From Marivirga tractuosa DSM 4126 (lineage in GTDB: Bacteria; Bacteroidota; Bacteroidia; Cytophagales; Cyclobacteriaceae): a stretch of 64,000 bases of DNA. Within the stretch, counting starts at the first letter, position 1. The number at the start of each line of letters is the position of its first letter. The position numbers and the translations under genes are program-made. Shown here piece after piece: positions 55,544-64,000 of this stretch. Below the pieces are notes generated by a model, which saw only the letters and a program-made list of their open reading frames with translations, made no database searches and had not been told where the DNA came from. Location: the NCBI RefSeq assembly GCF_000183425.1, contig NC_014759.1, positions 434,001-498,000 of the forward strand. The letters are read 5' to 3'.

Positions 55544-58138
55544 TTAGACATCTAAATATTTGGACGCTACGTTATCTTTAAAATGATTTATCAGAGACAT
55601 CATATCTAAATGATTTTTCTCCAGTATATTAACAGCTTCGGACCTCCAAGAGAGATCACCAGCCTCCACAAAGGATTTCCTCATTTCCCTCAAAATACTT
55701 AATGCATTATGCGCCCATTTTTTGAATTCTTTCAGTTCCCAGTAAGAAAAATTCTTCGTGAAGGATTCTCCTCCGATGGAGACTTTCTTAACGGGAGTAA
55801 TTAAAACTGAAATTATTATAGCAGTATCATCTAAATCTGTATTTTTAATAATCCAATCTGGATGGCTACTAACTTGTCTAGCTTTGTTAGCGGAAAGTGC
55901 TGAATTTTCGTCAGCGCCTGCATGATCTTCAAATACAATACATAGGTTTTCTATTATCCAGTATGGATCAGGTGAAGCATCATTTTCTACCTTGTAAGAA
56001 TCAAAACCTAGGATATTTCCTAATTCTTTATGTGCATTTTCGAAAGTCTGGTTAGATTCTAATCCTGATAATATTTCACTCTCTTTCTGTGCATATTTAC
56101 GGTCATGAAGTGTACCTAACCGCACAAAGTTCTTTTCTATATTCTCTATCTGATTTAAGATTATATCTTTATCTTCATACTCTTCTACGACTTTTGTAGG
56201 TTGATATTTTGATAAATTTACGAGCCAAGGAATACCAGTTGTAGCTTTCTTTGACGTAGAATAATGATCTCTAGCTTTTTGCATATAAGATTCATTTCCT
56301 GAGCTATATAATGCATTGAAATATGCACAATTTCCACCTAAATAATGCCACAATGCTCGGTAACCTTTCAATTCGTCTGATAATAGCTTACCAATCACTT
56401 TTTCGGAATAATATAGTGCATCTGTATAATCACTTTTCCACATTGCTTTTTGGTAATTTATCTCATCAGAAACAACCTCTTGTAATTCAGCCATTGCTGG
56501 GAAATTCTTTTGTATTATATCTGATCTATCTTTAATTATCTTTTTATTTACCTTTTCCCATTGAGCATCATTTTTAAGAAAAATTTCGAAGTTTTCAATA
56601 AAATTATCAGCATCAGTGTCTATGGATTCTTTGATTCCAAATTTTAATTCTGACTGTAATTCAGGGTGTAAATAAGACCTCCTCTTTTGGCTGGAAAAAT
56701 AGTCTGGTAATTCAGAACCTGTAATAACAACTGCCGAATAGTCTTCCATTGACCTAGTGCATCTGCCTATAGCTTGTAGTACTCTAGTTTGAATTCGATC
56801 ATTAAACAATAAATTTGCGCCCATTTTAGACATTAAAAACTTTTCTTGAGCATTTGTTGCTTTGGGTAGTCCATTAACAAAAAGCAGTCTGCTACTATTT
56901 CCTGGAAAATCAATTCCATCATAGCGGTTTGCAACTACGACAACTGCATTATCTGATTCAATAAATTCACTTTTTGATTTCTCAATTTGAAGAGCATTAA
57001 AAGTGTGAAAGCCCAATTCTTTCTGTATCTCACTTTTGATTTCTTTTTGTATTCTATCATTTGGAACTAATATTACACTTCTTCCAGCCATTTTCATTAG
57101 TTTATGTCTCAAAATTTTATTTTGATTTTCACTTAATGACATTTCAGGAAACATAAAAAACCTTCTTCCTATACCTTGTTTTTCCCATCCTTCGGGAATA
57201 GGCAACCTCAATATCTTGTTTCTACCTGTAAGTCTTTCTAAATCGCCACCTTGACCCAAGGTCGCAGACATAAATATTCTTTGGTTAGCATTTTGAAATG
57301 GAAAATGAGACCATGTAGGGGGAATAAGAGGTCTAATTAAAATATCGGAAGTTGACACATATAATTGACAGGCATCCAAATGATCTTTTAGCATGCTCCA
57401 AGGATGAATAAGGTCTGTATCTCTAGTTTGTGCGTCCAAGACCGATGCTAATTCCTCTCTTATATCAAACAAATCAGGACCTGGTATTTTATCCACCCAA
57501 CTTAAATCATAGATACTATCACTTTCACCAATTAATCTAGCATGATTAGTAGCTTTCATTTTTGATTTTAAGATGCTAGAGATGCTACTATGTACTATTT
57601 TATGTTTGGGGTTTTCTCTCTCAATCTGCAGGGTCCACAGTGAAGCAATATAATTTTCCGCGGAATGTGCATCATCAAGAATAATGGTATCTGGGTCATT
57701 GAAAAAAGGATTCGAATTAAACAATGCACTGTATGTAGTAACAGCAACTTTTAACCCATTGTTATATTCAGCTCTTTTAGTTGGATCATACTTTGAACTT
57801 GGCCCTGTAAATCCATTAACGGTTAGTCCGTATTGCTCATTAGCTTGTTCCACGACTTGATTAACCAATTGAACAGTAGGGCAGATATAAACTACTTTTT
57901 CTGCATATTTTCTTTTTCTCCATTCAGCAATTAGCAAGCCAACAAGAGTTTTCCCACTTCCAGTCGGTAGCTGCAAAGCTACATCGGCTGCATTTGCTCC
58001 CGTTTTAGCATAGCTTTTCATTATTTCACCTTGATGATGAAGAACATCAGGTATTTTCCTTCTGGGTAAATCTCTTAATATTTGATCTGGACTATTAGGA
58101 ACATTTTCTTCAGACTCATCGAAACTTTTAAATGCCAT
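55544..58138 (-). CDS. XPD/DinG-like superfamily 2 helicase
   Basis: 864 residues. Walker A PTGSGKT (58-64), motif Ia VYICPTVQLVNQVV, motif II ILDDAH (DDAH at 155-158 in place of DEAH), motif III FMSATLGQGG, and motif VI QAIGRCTRSMEDYSAVVITG (HELICc2 type). No Cys set for an iron-sulphur cluster is visible in the usual XPD place. The C-terminal ~330 residues are helical, with TPR-like stretches (ALYYSEKVIGKLL, ALWHYLGGNCAYFNALY). Next to restriction-modification genes and on the endonuclease strand, so an auxiliary role in defence is likely but inferred. Confidence 0.8.
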   Translation of the reverse strand: MAFKSFDESEENVPNSPDQILRDLPRRKIPDVLHHQGEIMKSYAKTGANAADVALQLPTGSGKTLVGLLIAEWRKRKYAEKVVYICPTVQLVNQVVEQANEQYGLTVNGFTGPSSKYDPTKRAEYNNGLKVAVTTYSALFNSNPFFNDPDTIILDDAHSAENYIASLWTLQIERENPKHKIVHSSISSILKSKMKATNHARLIGESDSIYDLSWVDKIPGPDLFDIREELASVLDAQTRDTDLIHPWSMLKDHLDACQLYVSTSDILIRPLIPPTWSHFPFQNANQRIFMSATLGQGGDLERLTGRNKILRLPIPEGWEKQGIGRRFFMFPEMSLSENQNKILRHKLMKMAGRSVILVPNDRIQKEIKSEIQKELGFHTFNALQIEKSKSEFIESDNAVVVVANRYDGIDFPGNSSRLLFVNGLPKATNAQEKFLMSKMGANLLFNDRIQTRVLQAIGRCTRSMEDYSAVVITGSELPDYFSSQKRRSYLHPELQSELKFGIKESIDTDADNFIENFEIFLKNDAQWEKVNKKIIKDRSDIIQKNFPAMAELQEVVSDEINYQKAMWKSDYTDALYYSEKVIGKLLSDELKGYRALWHYLGGNCAYFNALYSSGNESYMQKARDHYSTSKKATTGIPWLVNLSKYQPTKVVEEYEDKDIILNQIENIEKNFVRLGTLHDRKYAQKESEILSGLESNQTFENAHKELGNILGFDSYKVENDASPDPYWIIENLCIVFEDHAGADENSALSANKARQVSSHPDWIIKNTDLDDTAIIISVLITPVKKVSIGGESFTKNFSYWELKEFKKWAHNALSILREMRKSFVEAGDLSWRSEAVNILEKNHLDMMSLINHFKDNVASKYLDV

Positions 58139-58315
58139 AATTTGATTGAATTTTAAAATTTGGTTGTAATAAAGATGAAGTTAACTTTTATCAGGGAAAT
58201 CATAATTATAGGTGTTAATTTTTTTCAATTAAAGCATTTCATGGATAAGAATATGATTCAAAATACCTTTGCACGGTGGACAGGTTTTAACCAAAACAAT
58301 GGGAGAGAGGTGAGT

Positions 58316-58848
58316 TTAGAAATCAGATTCACCACCTTTTTCATACTCAATCTTAAGTATTCGCCAGTTGAATTCACCGGCAGGAGTTTTTACCATGACT
58401 TCATCACCTGCTATTTGTTTAAAAGCGCCTGTGCCAGCGGTGAGTCCATCGAAATATAATCTTTATTGCCAATAAGCTCTTCGTATCCCACAATACGTAG
58501 TCGTTTTTTTAGTCCTCTATCAATGTTCTCAACTTCAACCCAAGCGCCAAACATTACTTTGCCTTCCTGATGAGGATGATAATGTATTACTTTAAAGTTA
58601 TCTATGCATTTGCGTAGGTAACGAATGCGACCATCAATTTCACGTAAACGTTTTTTATTGTAATGATAATCAGCATTTTCTGATCGGTCGCCTAAACTGG
58701 CGGCCCATGAAACCTTGGCCGTAACATCTGGACGTACAACTTTCCACAAATGATCATGTTCTTCGCGCAACTTTTGAAATCCTTCAGCAGTAATCATTTG
58801 CGAACGATTAAGTTTAGACAGTGTTGATTCTGGAATTTTACGTCTCAT
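58316..58848 (-). CDS. greB: Transcription elongation factor GreB, needs a -1 frameshift for full length
   Basis: The zero frame from 58848 gives 145 residues ending ALLNK and TAG at 58411. The -1 frame continues as QIAGDEVMVKTPAGEFNW to a stop at 58316-58318, which is exactly the missing GreB C-terminal strand (E. coli end: GDLAVVNTPAGEASWYV). The joined protein, about 176 residues, aligns without gap. GreB stimulates transcript cleavage in backtracked RNA polymerase; the coiled-coil tip acids are in LGDRSENADY. Sequence resembles gammaproteobacterial GreB more than expected for Bacteroidota, suggesting transfer. Either a 1-bp deletion (A run) or programmed frameshifting at T TTA AAC. Confidence 0.8.
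58417..58423 (-). other. Slippery heptamer T TTA AAC in greB
   Basis: On the minus strand the codons read GCG CTT TTA AAC AAA TAG. T-TTA-AAC is a classical X-XXY-YYZ -1 slippery site in the correct frame, two codons before the stop. A -1 slip yields CAA ATA GCA GGT and the conserved GreB tail. Confidence 0.55.
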
Positions 58849-59543
58849 GTTTAGATGATCTTATTATAGCGCAGTCGAAAAATAATAGATTAATATCTGT
58901 TACAAAAGGAAGTCAAGTGATAGTTTAAATCAAACTATACGTATTGGAGTTATATAATTTATATTATGTTAAGGTCATGCATTTAACACTCACCTATTCT
59001 TTATTGTCTTCTCTTCAAATGGTTGTGATCTGAGCAGCTCCCTATCTTGATCATTTTGTTATTTCTCTTCTACACTGCTTAAGCGGTCCAAAGCCTAAAG
59101 CGCTATTTTTAATTGTATGTCCTGTAGTGAAGCGCTCTTCATTTTAAGCGCTGTATTTGGCTTAATTTTTAGTTATGCTACGGCCTCGTAATTCTAAGCG
59201 CTCCATTTTCTTTTCAGTCTGGCCATTGTACAGCTTTGTAATGCTATGAGAAAATAGCGCTTTGGGAAATCAGACTGTCCTGCTCAAGATTGCAAGCATC
59301 TTCATGAAGCCTAATCTCCTGATAGATGCTATCCTGTAAATGAAATCCCTGGCTTCCATTTTATTCCTAGTAACTAATGCGTGTCTCAACTTAACATAAT
59401 ATTTTATGGGATGGAATTCTACGGCTATTAGATTTTAACAGCTTCCTATCCATTATCTATCAAACATATTTGAACACATTGAAATCACACATTTGTATTG
59501 GGTTAATATCGATCAAATCAACGATAAAGAGCTTGGAAATTTC
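58849..59543. other. 695-bp intergenic region with five AGCGCT palindromes
   Basis: No gene with family similarity seen on either strand. AGCGCT occurs at 59100, 59132, 59148, 59198 and 59256, mostly within (T)AAGCGCT followed by an A/T stretch. The region otherwise looks like decayed or regulatory DNA between the divergent greB and thioredoxin-like genes. Confidence 0.5.
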
Positions 59544-59551
59544 TATCTTTG
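59544..59551 (+). promoter_or_regulatory. Promoter -7 box of the thioredoxin-like gene
   Basis: TATCTTTG fits TAnnTTTG and lies 16 bp before ATG 59568. It falls inside the upstream extension of the open frame (from TTG 59493), which supports ATG 59568 as the true start. Confidence 0.5.
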
Positions 59552-59567
59552 TGGATTAATATCAAGC

Positions 59568-60014
59568 ATGGAAAAAGAAATAACCCCTATCTCATCCATA
59601 AAAGTGCAGGATTTTGACGATCATGAGGTCAACTTGCTTGAAAAGTACAAAGGAAAGCCGCTATTGATCATCATTTATAACAATCAATGTTTAGGATGCA
59701 CTGGCAGAGCAATTCCTTTAGCTTATGAATATCAACAGGAATATCCTAATCTACAAGTAGTTGGGATTCACAGCATTTTCAATAAGAAAGCAGTTACCGA
59801 AGAAGACATTAAAAGCATTTTCACTACTAAGGAACTCCCCTTCCCTATTTATTTAGATCAAAATCATCAGGTCTATGATCAATTTGAATCAGAAGGAACT
59901 CCACAATGGCTACTTATTACGTCCGAAGGCTATTTGTATCGATCTATTTTCGGATCACAATTGGGTGCCCAAAATAGATTGATGTACGCATTGGATGCGC
60001 TTTGCGCTGTATAA
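59568..60014 (+). CDS. Thioredoxin-like redox protein
   Basis: 148 residues from ATG 59568 (MEKEITPISSIKVQDFDDHE); the frame is open from 59493, but a promoter box lies in that part. A thioredoxin fold is indicated by GKPLLIIIYNNQCLGCTGRA with a CxxC (QCLGC), VVGIHSIFN, and the cis-Pro region EGTPQWLLITSEGYLYRS. AhpC/TSA-Redoxin type. No signal peptide, so cytoplasmic. Partner unknown. Confidence 0.8.
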   Translation: MEKEITPISSIKVQDFDDHEVNLLEKYKGKPLLIIIYNNQCLGCTGRAIPLAYEYQQEYPNLQVVGIHSIFNKKAVTEEDIKSIFTTKELPFPIYLDQNHQVYDQFESEGTPQWLLITSEGYLYRSIFGSQLGAQNRLMYALDALCAV

Positions 60015-60183
60015 AAGCAAGTTAATTTAAATAGGCAGTACAAATTGCTGGCTATTAATTATCTACATTACCGTGCAATTCAAATTTTTAATCAGAATCT
60101 ACTTATTTTGTCTGTAACTTAAAGAAGACTCGCTCGTCTCCCTTGTAGTTTTAAAACTGCCCTAATTAAGCATTATACAAAAG

Positions 60184-61146
60184 ATGAAAGCTGCAATACG
60201 TACACACTACGGTTCTCCGGATCAGATCAAGATTGCCTCCCTGGACATCCCAGCGCCTAAAACGGATGAGGTTTTAGTGAAAATTCATGCAACGACAGTC
60301 AATCGAACCGATTGTGCAAACCTGACCGCTAAACCTTTCATCATGCGTTTTATTTTGGGCTTTTCGAAACCTAAACAGCCCATTATGGGGACAGATTTTG
60401 CAGCTGAAGTCTTGGAAATCGGGAAAAATGTGACCGAATTTAAAAAAGGTGATAAAGTCATGGGCTTTCTTGATACGGGAGCTGAATCGCAAGCCGAATA
60501 CGCCTCCGTATCCACAAAAAATCTATTCCCAATGCCGGACAATATCAGTTATACCCAAGCTGCAGCCAGTTTAGAGGGCGCACATTATGCTTATTCTTTT
60601 ATTCAGAAAGTCGACATAAAGCCCGGCCAAAAGATTTTGATCAATGGTGCTTCGGGAGCTATCGGCTCTGCCCTTCTACAATTTGTCAGACAATATGAGG
60701 TGAGTATTGCCGCAACTTGCCATACGAAAAATATGGAACTCATAAAATCTTTAGGGGCTGACAAGGTCTATGATTATACTTCAGAAGACTTTACAGCAGA
60801 TACAAAGGCACAATATGACTTTGTTTTTGATACCGTGGGTAAAAGTACATTTGGAAAATGTAAACCGATCTTAAGTAAAAATGGAGTTTATATTTCTTCA
60901 GAACTGGGTCCCTATTCACAAAATGTATTTCTTCCCTTGGTCACTGCCATTTCCAAAAAGAAGGTAATTTTCCCAATTCCTTTCAGTACGCAGAAAACGA
61001 TTCCGTACATCACCAATCTATTACAGCAAGGCCAATTTGATCCTGTAATTGATCGAGCATATACTTTAGATGATATTGCTCAAGCTTATACCTACGTCAT
61101 GACTGGACAGAAAACGGGGAATGTGATCATTAATTTGGGAGAATAA
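60184..61146 (+). CDS. Zinc-independent MDR-family oxidoreductase (quinone reductase-like)
   Basis: 320 residues. The GroES-like N-terminal domain has TTVNRTDCANLTAKP and GTDFAAEVLEIGKNV. The NADPH-binding Rossmann part has GQKILINGASGAIGSALLQF. The structural and catalytic zinc ligands of alcohol dehydrogenases are absent, so it belongs to the quinone oxidoreductase/enoyl reductase branch of the medium-chain dehydrogenase superfamily. Substrate unknown. Single gene, convergent with pbpC. Confidence 0.88.
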   Translation: MKAAIRTHYGSPDQIKIASLDIPAPKTDEVLVKIHATTVNRTDCANLTAKPFIMRFILGFSKPKQPIMGTDFAAEVLEIGKNVTEFKKGDKVMGFLDTGAESQAEYASVSTKNLFPMPDNISYTQAAASLEGAHYAYSFIQKVDIKPGQKILINGASGAIGSALLQFVRQYEVSIAATCHTKNMELIKSLGADKVYDYTSEDFTADTKAQYDFVFDTVGKSTFGKCKPILSKNGVYISSELGPYSQNVFLPLVTAISKKKVIFPIPFSTQKTIPYITNLLQQGQFDPVIDRAYTLDDIAQAYTYVMTGQKTGNVIINLGE

Positions 61147-61169
61147 AGTGTAATTAGCTTTATTTGGTT

Positions 61170-63509
61170 TTAAGACGCACCATTAGCCACTACTTCAAAT
61201 GTAAAACTTAGATATTCTCCTTCACTATCAGCCAAATAGAGCTTGTGTTTGCCTTCTCGATTGCTGTTGATTTCCATTTGATGTGTGCCTTTGGTCTTGC
61301 CCAGGTATTGATCATCCAAGTACCAAAAGACTGTGGCTTCAGAATTTTGATGTGCTGCTTCAAATATGGCGCTTCCTATCTCACCTTCCAGTTCCATAGG
61401 AATTAAAATACTGGTGCTATGCCTTGGATACACCATTTCAATGGGATTCTCACGGTTTTGTAAACAAGCTGATAGCCATTCAGGTGCTTCCTTAAAATCT
61501 GCATTATATTTTTTATAGTAACGTGCTTGTGCCGGTGGCAATAACAAATAATTCTCCGATTTCATTTTGCTAACTGGATAGCAATTGCTGTTTACTCTTT
61601 TCTCACCACTATTGGTCACAAAAATTTGCTGGTGATACGGGCAGATCTCCAACATTTTGGGTGGCATGTTAACATAATATTTGGATTGGCTATTACAATG
61701 CTCTCCTGCCAAATAGCCCGTTTCTACACAAAAATCCTTGGTTTTCATCTCTCTAACCGGCATTGGGAAGTCTTCTTCGCCTCCATTAAGTAGTTTTAAA
61801 ATCTGAAAAAGCAAAGGAGCGGCTGTTCTAACGCCTATTAAGCCCGGTCTGCCCTCCCCGTCTGCATTTCCTGTCCAAACTGCCACGGTATATTGCTGAT
61901 TAATACCTACCGCCCAAGCATCTCTAAATCCAAAACTGGTACCTGTTTTCCAAGCAATATTCTGTGCTGACCCAAATTGTTCCCAGCCTGTCTCCTCTCC
62001 TGGTCTGGCCAGGCCTTTCATGGCTTTTAAAGTCAGCCATGCCGCCCCCGCACTAACGGGATGTTTTCCTATTTCGCTTTTATCTGATTTCAATAGAGAT
62101 ATTTCCGCTTTGCTTTTTTGATGGGAATTGATGCTGCGGGCCAGTTTTACATACATGGAAGCAATTTCCCAAAGGCTAATATCGGCTCCGCCCAATATCA
62201 TGCTAAGTCCGTAATGCAAAGGCGTTTGATTCATACTGTAAAAGCCCATTTTCTTTAGTTCATGGTAAAAGGCTTCATAACCATAGTCTTTCAGTAAAGT
62301 AACAAAAGGAATGTTAAGTGATCTGGCTAAGGCCTGGTCGGCTTTTACGGCTCCATAGTAATTGTGGTCAAAGTTTTTAGGGCTGAATCCTTCGTAGAAT
62401 AAAGGAATATCCGGCAGCATTTGCTGAGGGGAAATAACGCCTTTATCAACCGCATGCGCATAAAGAAAAGGCTTTAGCAAGCTTCCCGGACTTCTTCTGG
62501 CTTGAATAATGTCCACATCTTGTTGATGATCATCTCCAGTAGCCACATTGCCCACATATGCGACAACTTCCTCCGTCCTCCAGTCCATCACTAAAACGGC
62601 CGCATTATGGATTTCATTGGTTTTCAGGTTTTGGCTATAGGCATCGGCCATTTCTCTGATTCTTTCCTGTAAATGGCGATCCAGCGTACTCTTCATAATT
62701 TCGCCTGCATTTTTTGTTTGCAGCTCATGCAAGAGATGTTGCGTTTGCTTTGGGAAAATATATTGTCCTTGCGGGATTTTTTCAGATTTAGCCAGTCTGA
62801 ATGTGGTACTATCGAAATAGCCTTCTTGCATTAATTTTGCCAATAATTGGTTGCGTTTCCTTTCCAGCGATTGGGTATTTCGCCCTGGGTAAATCATAGA
62901 AGGCTGATTGGGCAAAACGGCTAAAGTAGCGGCCTCTCCCCATGATAATTCGGAAGATTCCCTTCCAAAATAGCGCCATGAAGCAGCCGATAATCCTTCA
63001 ATATTGCTTCCAAATGGCGCATGGCTCACATATAAATTCAGAATTTCTTCTTTGGAGAAATGCCATTCATAGCGCAAAGCCATGCCGATTTCCTTTATTT
63101 TTTGTGGGATGGTTCGGGCTTGGTTGCCATCTGCCATTCGGGCCAGTTGCATGCTTAAAGTACTGCCCCCTCGTACTACCTTTCTCTGTTGAATATTTTC
63201 AACTAAAGCCTTAAAAATAGCAACTGGATTAATGCCTGGGTGTTGGTAGAAATAGGCATCCTCATAAGTCAAAAGCGCTGTTTCAAATCGTCTTGGAATG
63301 CTGTCGATGACAGGAAACCGCCAGATCTCATCCTCAGCCAACTTCACACCTAAAAGCTCATCTTTTTTATCAAATAATACAGTGGAGTAGCTCTTATCAA
63401 ATACAGGCGTGGAAATAGGCCAGCTTAAAAAAACCAATAAAGCAATGATCAAAATCCCGAAAGAGAATTTGATTTTATGGGAGGATATGGTGGTTAATAT
63501 ATTTCTCAA
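61170..63509 (-). CDS. pbpC: Penicillin-binding protein 1C
   Basis: 779 residues from TTG (complement of 63507-63509); no in-frame ATG exists between the upstream stop and the membrane helix (about 14-33). Glycosyltransferase family 51 domain: LLTYEDAYFYQHPGINPVAI and RGGSTLSMQLARM. Transpeptidase domain: SPGSLLKPF (SxxK), ARSLNIPF (SxN), WKTGTSFGFRDAW (KTG). A C-terminal BiPBP_C beta domain follows (about 690-775). It polymerises and cross-links peptidoglycan outside the inner membrane. In this class pbpC usually follows an alpha-2-macroglobulin gene; here repeats and a DUF559 gene lie upstream instead. Confidence 0.95.
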   Translation of the reverse strand: MRNILTTISSHKIKFSFGILIIALLVFLSWPISTPVFDKSYSTVLFDKKDELLGVKLAEDEIWRFPVIDSIPRRFETALLTYEDAYFYQHPGINPVAIFKALVENIQQRKVVRGGSTLSMQLARMADGNQARTIPQKIKEIGMALRYEWHFSKEEILNLYVSHAPFGSNIEGLSAASWRYFGRESSELSWGEAATLAVLPNQPSMIYPGRNTQSLERKRNQLLAKLMQEGYFDSTTFRLAKSEKIPQGQYIFPKQTQHLLHELQTKNAGEIMKSTLDRHLQERIREMADAYSQNLKTNEIHNAAVLVMDWRTEEVVAYVGNVATGDDHQQDVDIIQARRSPGSLLKPFLYAHAVDKGVISPQQMLPDIPLFYEGFSPKNFDHNYYGAVKADQALARSLNIPFVTLLKDYGYEAFYHELKKMGFYSMNQTPLHYGLSMILGGADISLWEIASMYVKLARSINSHQKSKAEISLLKSDKSEIGKHPVSAGAAWLTLKAMKGLARPGEETGWEQFGSAQNIAWKTGTSFGFRDAWAVGINQQYTVAVWTGNADGEGRPGLIGVRTAAPLLFQILKLLNGGEEDFPMPVREMKTKDFCVETGYLAGEHCNSQSKYYVNMPPKMLEICPYHQQIFVTNSGEKRVNSNCYPVSKMKSENYLLLPPAQARYYKKYNADFKEAPEWLSACLQNRENPIEMVYPRHSTSILIPMELEGEIGSAIFEAAHQNSEATVFWYLDDQYLGKTKGTHQMEINSNREGKHKLYLADSEGEYLSFTFEVVANGAS

Positions 63510-63572
63510 TTTGTTTTCAATTGGTTTACTATTTCACATTCTAAGAATTGTCATTAAGTTTTGTAGGATACT

Positions 63573-63764
63573 CAAAAAACACCCCTATAGTCCCCTCAAG
63601 GGGACAGCCCCATAGATTTTAATAAATGCAGAATAGTTAAATGCATCACTTTTTTCATTTTCATAAAACAATAAACAAAATAAATTATAAACTTGAATTT
63701 CTACTCAAAAGGAGATCCGTGCGGCTCTCCGCCAGCTGGCGGAGGGTTGGGGGGTGTTGTTTTG
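63573..63764. mobile_element. Small inverted-repeat element (C-rich TIR family), complete, no gene
   Basis: Left arm from 63573: ACACCCCTATAGTCCCC then TCAAGGGGACAGCCCC and ATAGATTTT. Right arm 63709-63764: GGAGATCCGTGCGGC, then hairpin CCGCCAGCTGGCGG, then GGGTTGGGGGGTGTTG. The outer ends are inverted (AACACCCC / GGGGTGTT). The left ~80 bp (63577-63655) is repeated at 63816-63894. It looks like an internally deleted copy of the element that follows. Confidence 0.7.
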
Positions 63765-63812
63765 CTCTCTAGATAACCCCTCCATTATTCTCTAAATGCA
63801 TTTTAAATCACC

Positions 63813-64000
63813 TTTAAACACCCCTGTAGTGCCCTCAAGGAGACAGCCTCACAGATTTTAATAAATGCAGAATAGTCAGATGCATAACTTTTATTCTATT
63901 TCCCTGATATATTCCTCAATATACTTAACTACATTTTCAACATTATTTTTAATATCTACATCTTCAAATCTCAAGAATTTCACCCCATAGTTTCCTAGCT
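63813..64000. mobile_element. Left part of a DUF559-carrying copy of the same element, cut by the window edge
   Basis: 63816-63894 repeats 63577-63655 at most positions: AAACACCCCTGTAG, then GCCCTCAAGGAGACAGCC, then AGATTTTAATAAATGCAGAA. Where the previous copy continues into A/T-rich filler, this copy continues into the 3' end of a DUF559 gene on the minus strand (stop at 63891-63893). The right arm would lie outside the window. Confidence 0.6.
63891..64000 (-). CDS. DUF559 (Vsr-like endonuclease) protein, C-terminal fragment
   Basis: The minus-strand frame entering from the right edge reads LGNYGVKFLRFEDVDIKNN, then VENVVKYIEEYI and stops. This matches the C-terminus of DUF559 proteins (pattern ...GI-VLRF-NEEV-NN-E-VL--I), which have a Vsr/very-short-patch-repair-type nuclease fold. 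Only about 35 residues are visible, so the active site is not seen. It is embedded in the repeat element beginning at 63813. Confidence 0.65.
   Translation of the reverse strand, partial: LGNYGVKFLRFEDVDIKNNVENVVKYIEEYIREIE

Noticed and set aside
54415..58138. Assignment of the helicase and endonuclease genes to DISARM or Hachiman
   Set aside because: No DrmB or phospholipase D-like gene as in DISARM, and I see no DUF1837-type signature in the 314-residue protein. The helicase is of the HELICc2 type.
59493..59567. Upstream TTG start for the thioredoxin-like protein
   Set aside because: The added residues (MYWVNIDQINDKELGN...) do not resemble the family, and a -7 promoter box lies within this stretch.

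Overview
The window (about 36% G+C by eye) comes from a Bacteroidota chromosome, most likely a gliding, marine-type member of the Cytophagales (Marivirga-like; genus is my inference). The signs are type IX secretion (T9SS) C-terminal sorting domains of types A and B, a PorP/SprF protein, a PD40/OmpA envelope protein, a Bat operon with DUF4159, TAnnTTTG-type promoters and few Shine-Dalgarno sequences. No tRNA, rRNA or CRISPR array was seen.

Layout. 1-2386: the 3' part of a secreted subtilisin-like protease, broken by a 2-bp frameshift. 2489-11649: a Bat-type membrane operon (DUF4159, MoxR ATPase, DUF58, BatA-like, two large membrane proteins) ending with an M20 peptidase. 11652-18304: small housekeeping and unknown genes, including arfB, a histidine kinase, yjdM, a MazG-like pyrophosphohydrolase and a broken DUF427 gene. 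18666-20696: glnS with a C-terminal extension. 21921-30463: an adhesin module of a 14-repeat HYR protein with type B sorting domain, its PorP/SprF partner, a TPR/PD40 periplasmic protein and a sensor kinase, in overlapping order. 30618-37172: a geranylgeranyl-reductase-like flavoprotein, a BNR/VPS10-like secreted protein, a membrane protein and a fasciclin lipoprotein. 37686-41971: a dinB-dnaE mutagenesis pair behind a large palindromic operator. 42127-50160: kinase-like, CysQ-like, SDR, RNase H, amidohydrolase, DUF2911 and OmpA/PD40 genes. 50495-58138: an accessory island with a DUF429 gene, a cytosine-5 DNA methyltransferase, a convergent candidate restriction endonuclease and an XPD/DinG-like helicase. 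58316-58848: greB, readable at full length only through a -1 shift. 59568-63509: thioredoxin-like protein, MDR oxidoreductase and penicillin-binding protein 1C. 63573-64000: repeat elements and the 3' end of a DUF559 gene.

Three things stand out. (1) The methyltransferase carries, as its first ~90 residues, what looks like the arm-type DNA-binding domain of a Bacteroidota tyrosine integrase. Four GTCCGT repeats sit on its own promoter, which suggests an autoregulated restriction-modification system built from integrase parts. (2) A family of ~170-190 bp elements with C-rich terminal inverted repeats occurs about five times. The ends supply or abut stop codons of three genes, one copy supplies the start codon and N-terminus of an RNase H, and one copy carries a DUF559 (Vsr-like nuclease) gene, as if that were the autonomous parent. 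(3) greB has a T TTA AAC heptamer exactly where its frame breaks. Two further small inverted-repeat element families (18414-18564; 37277-37557) are also present.
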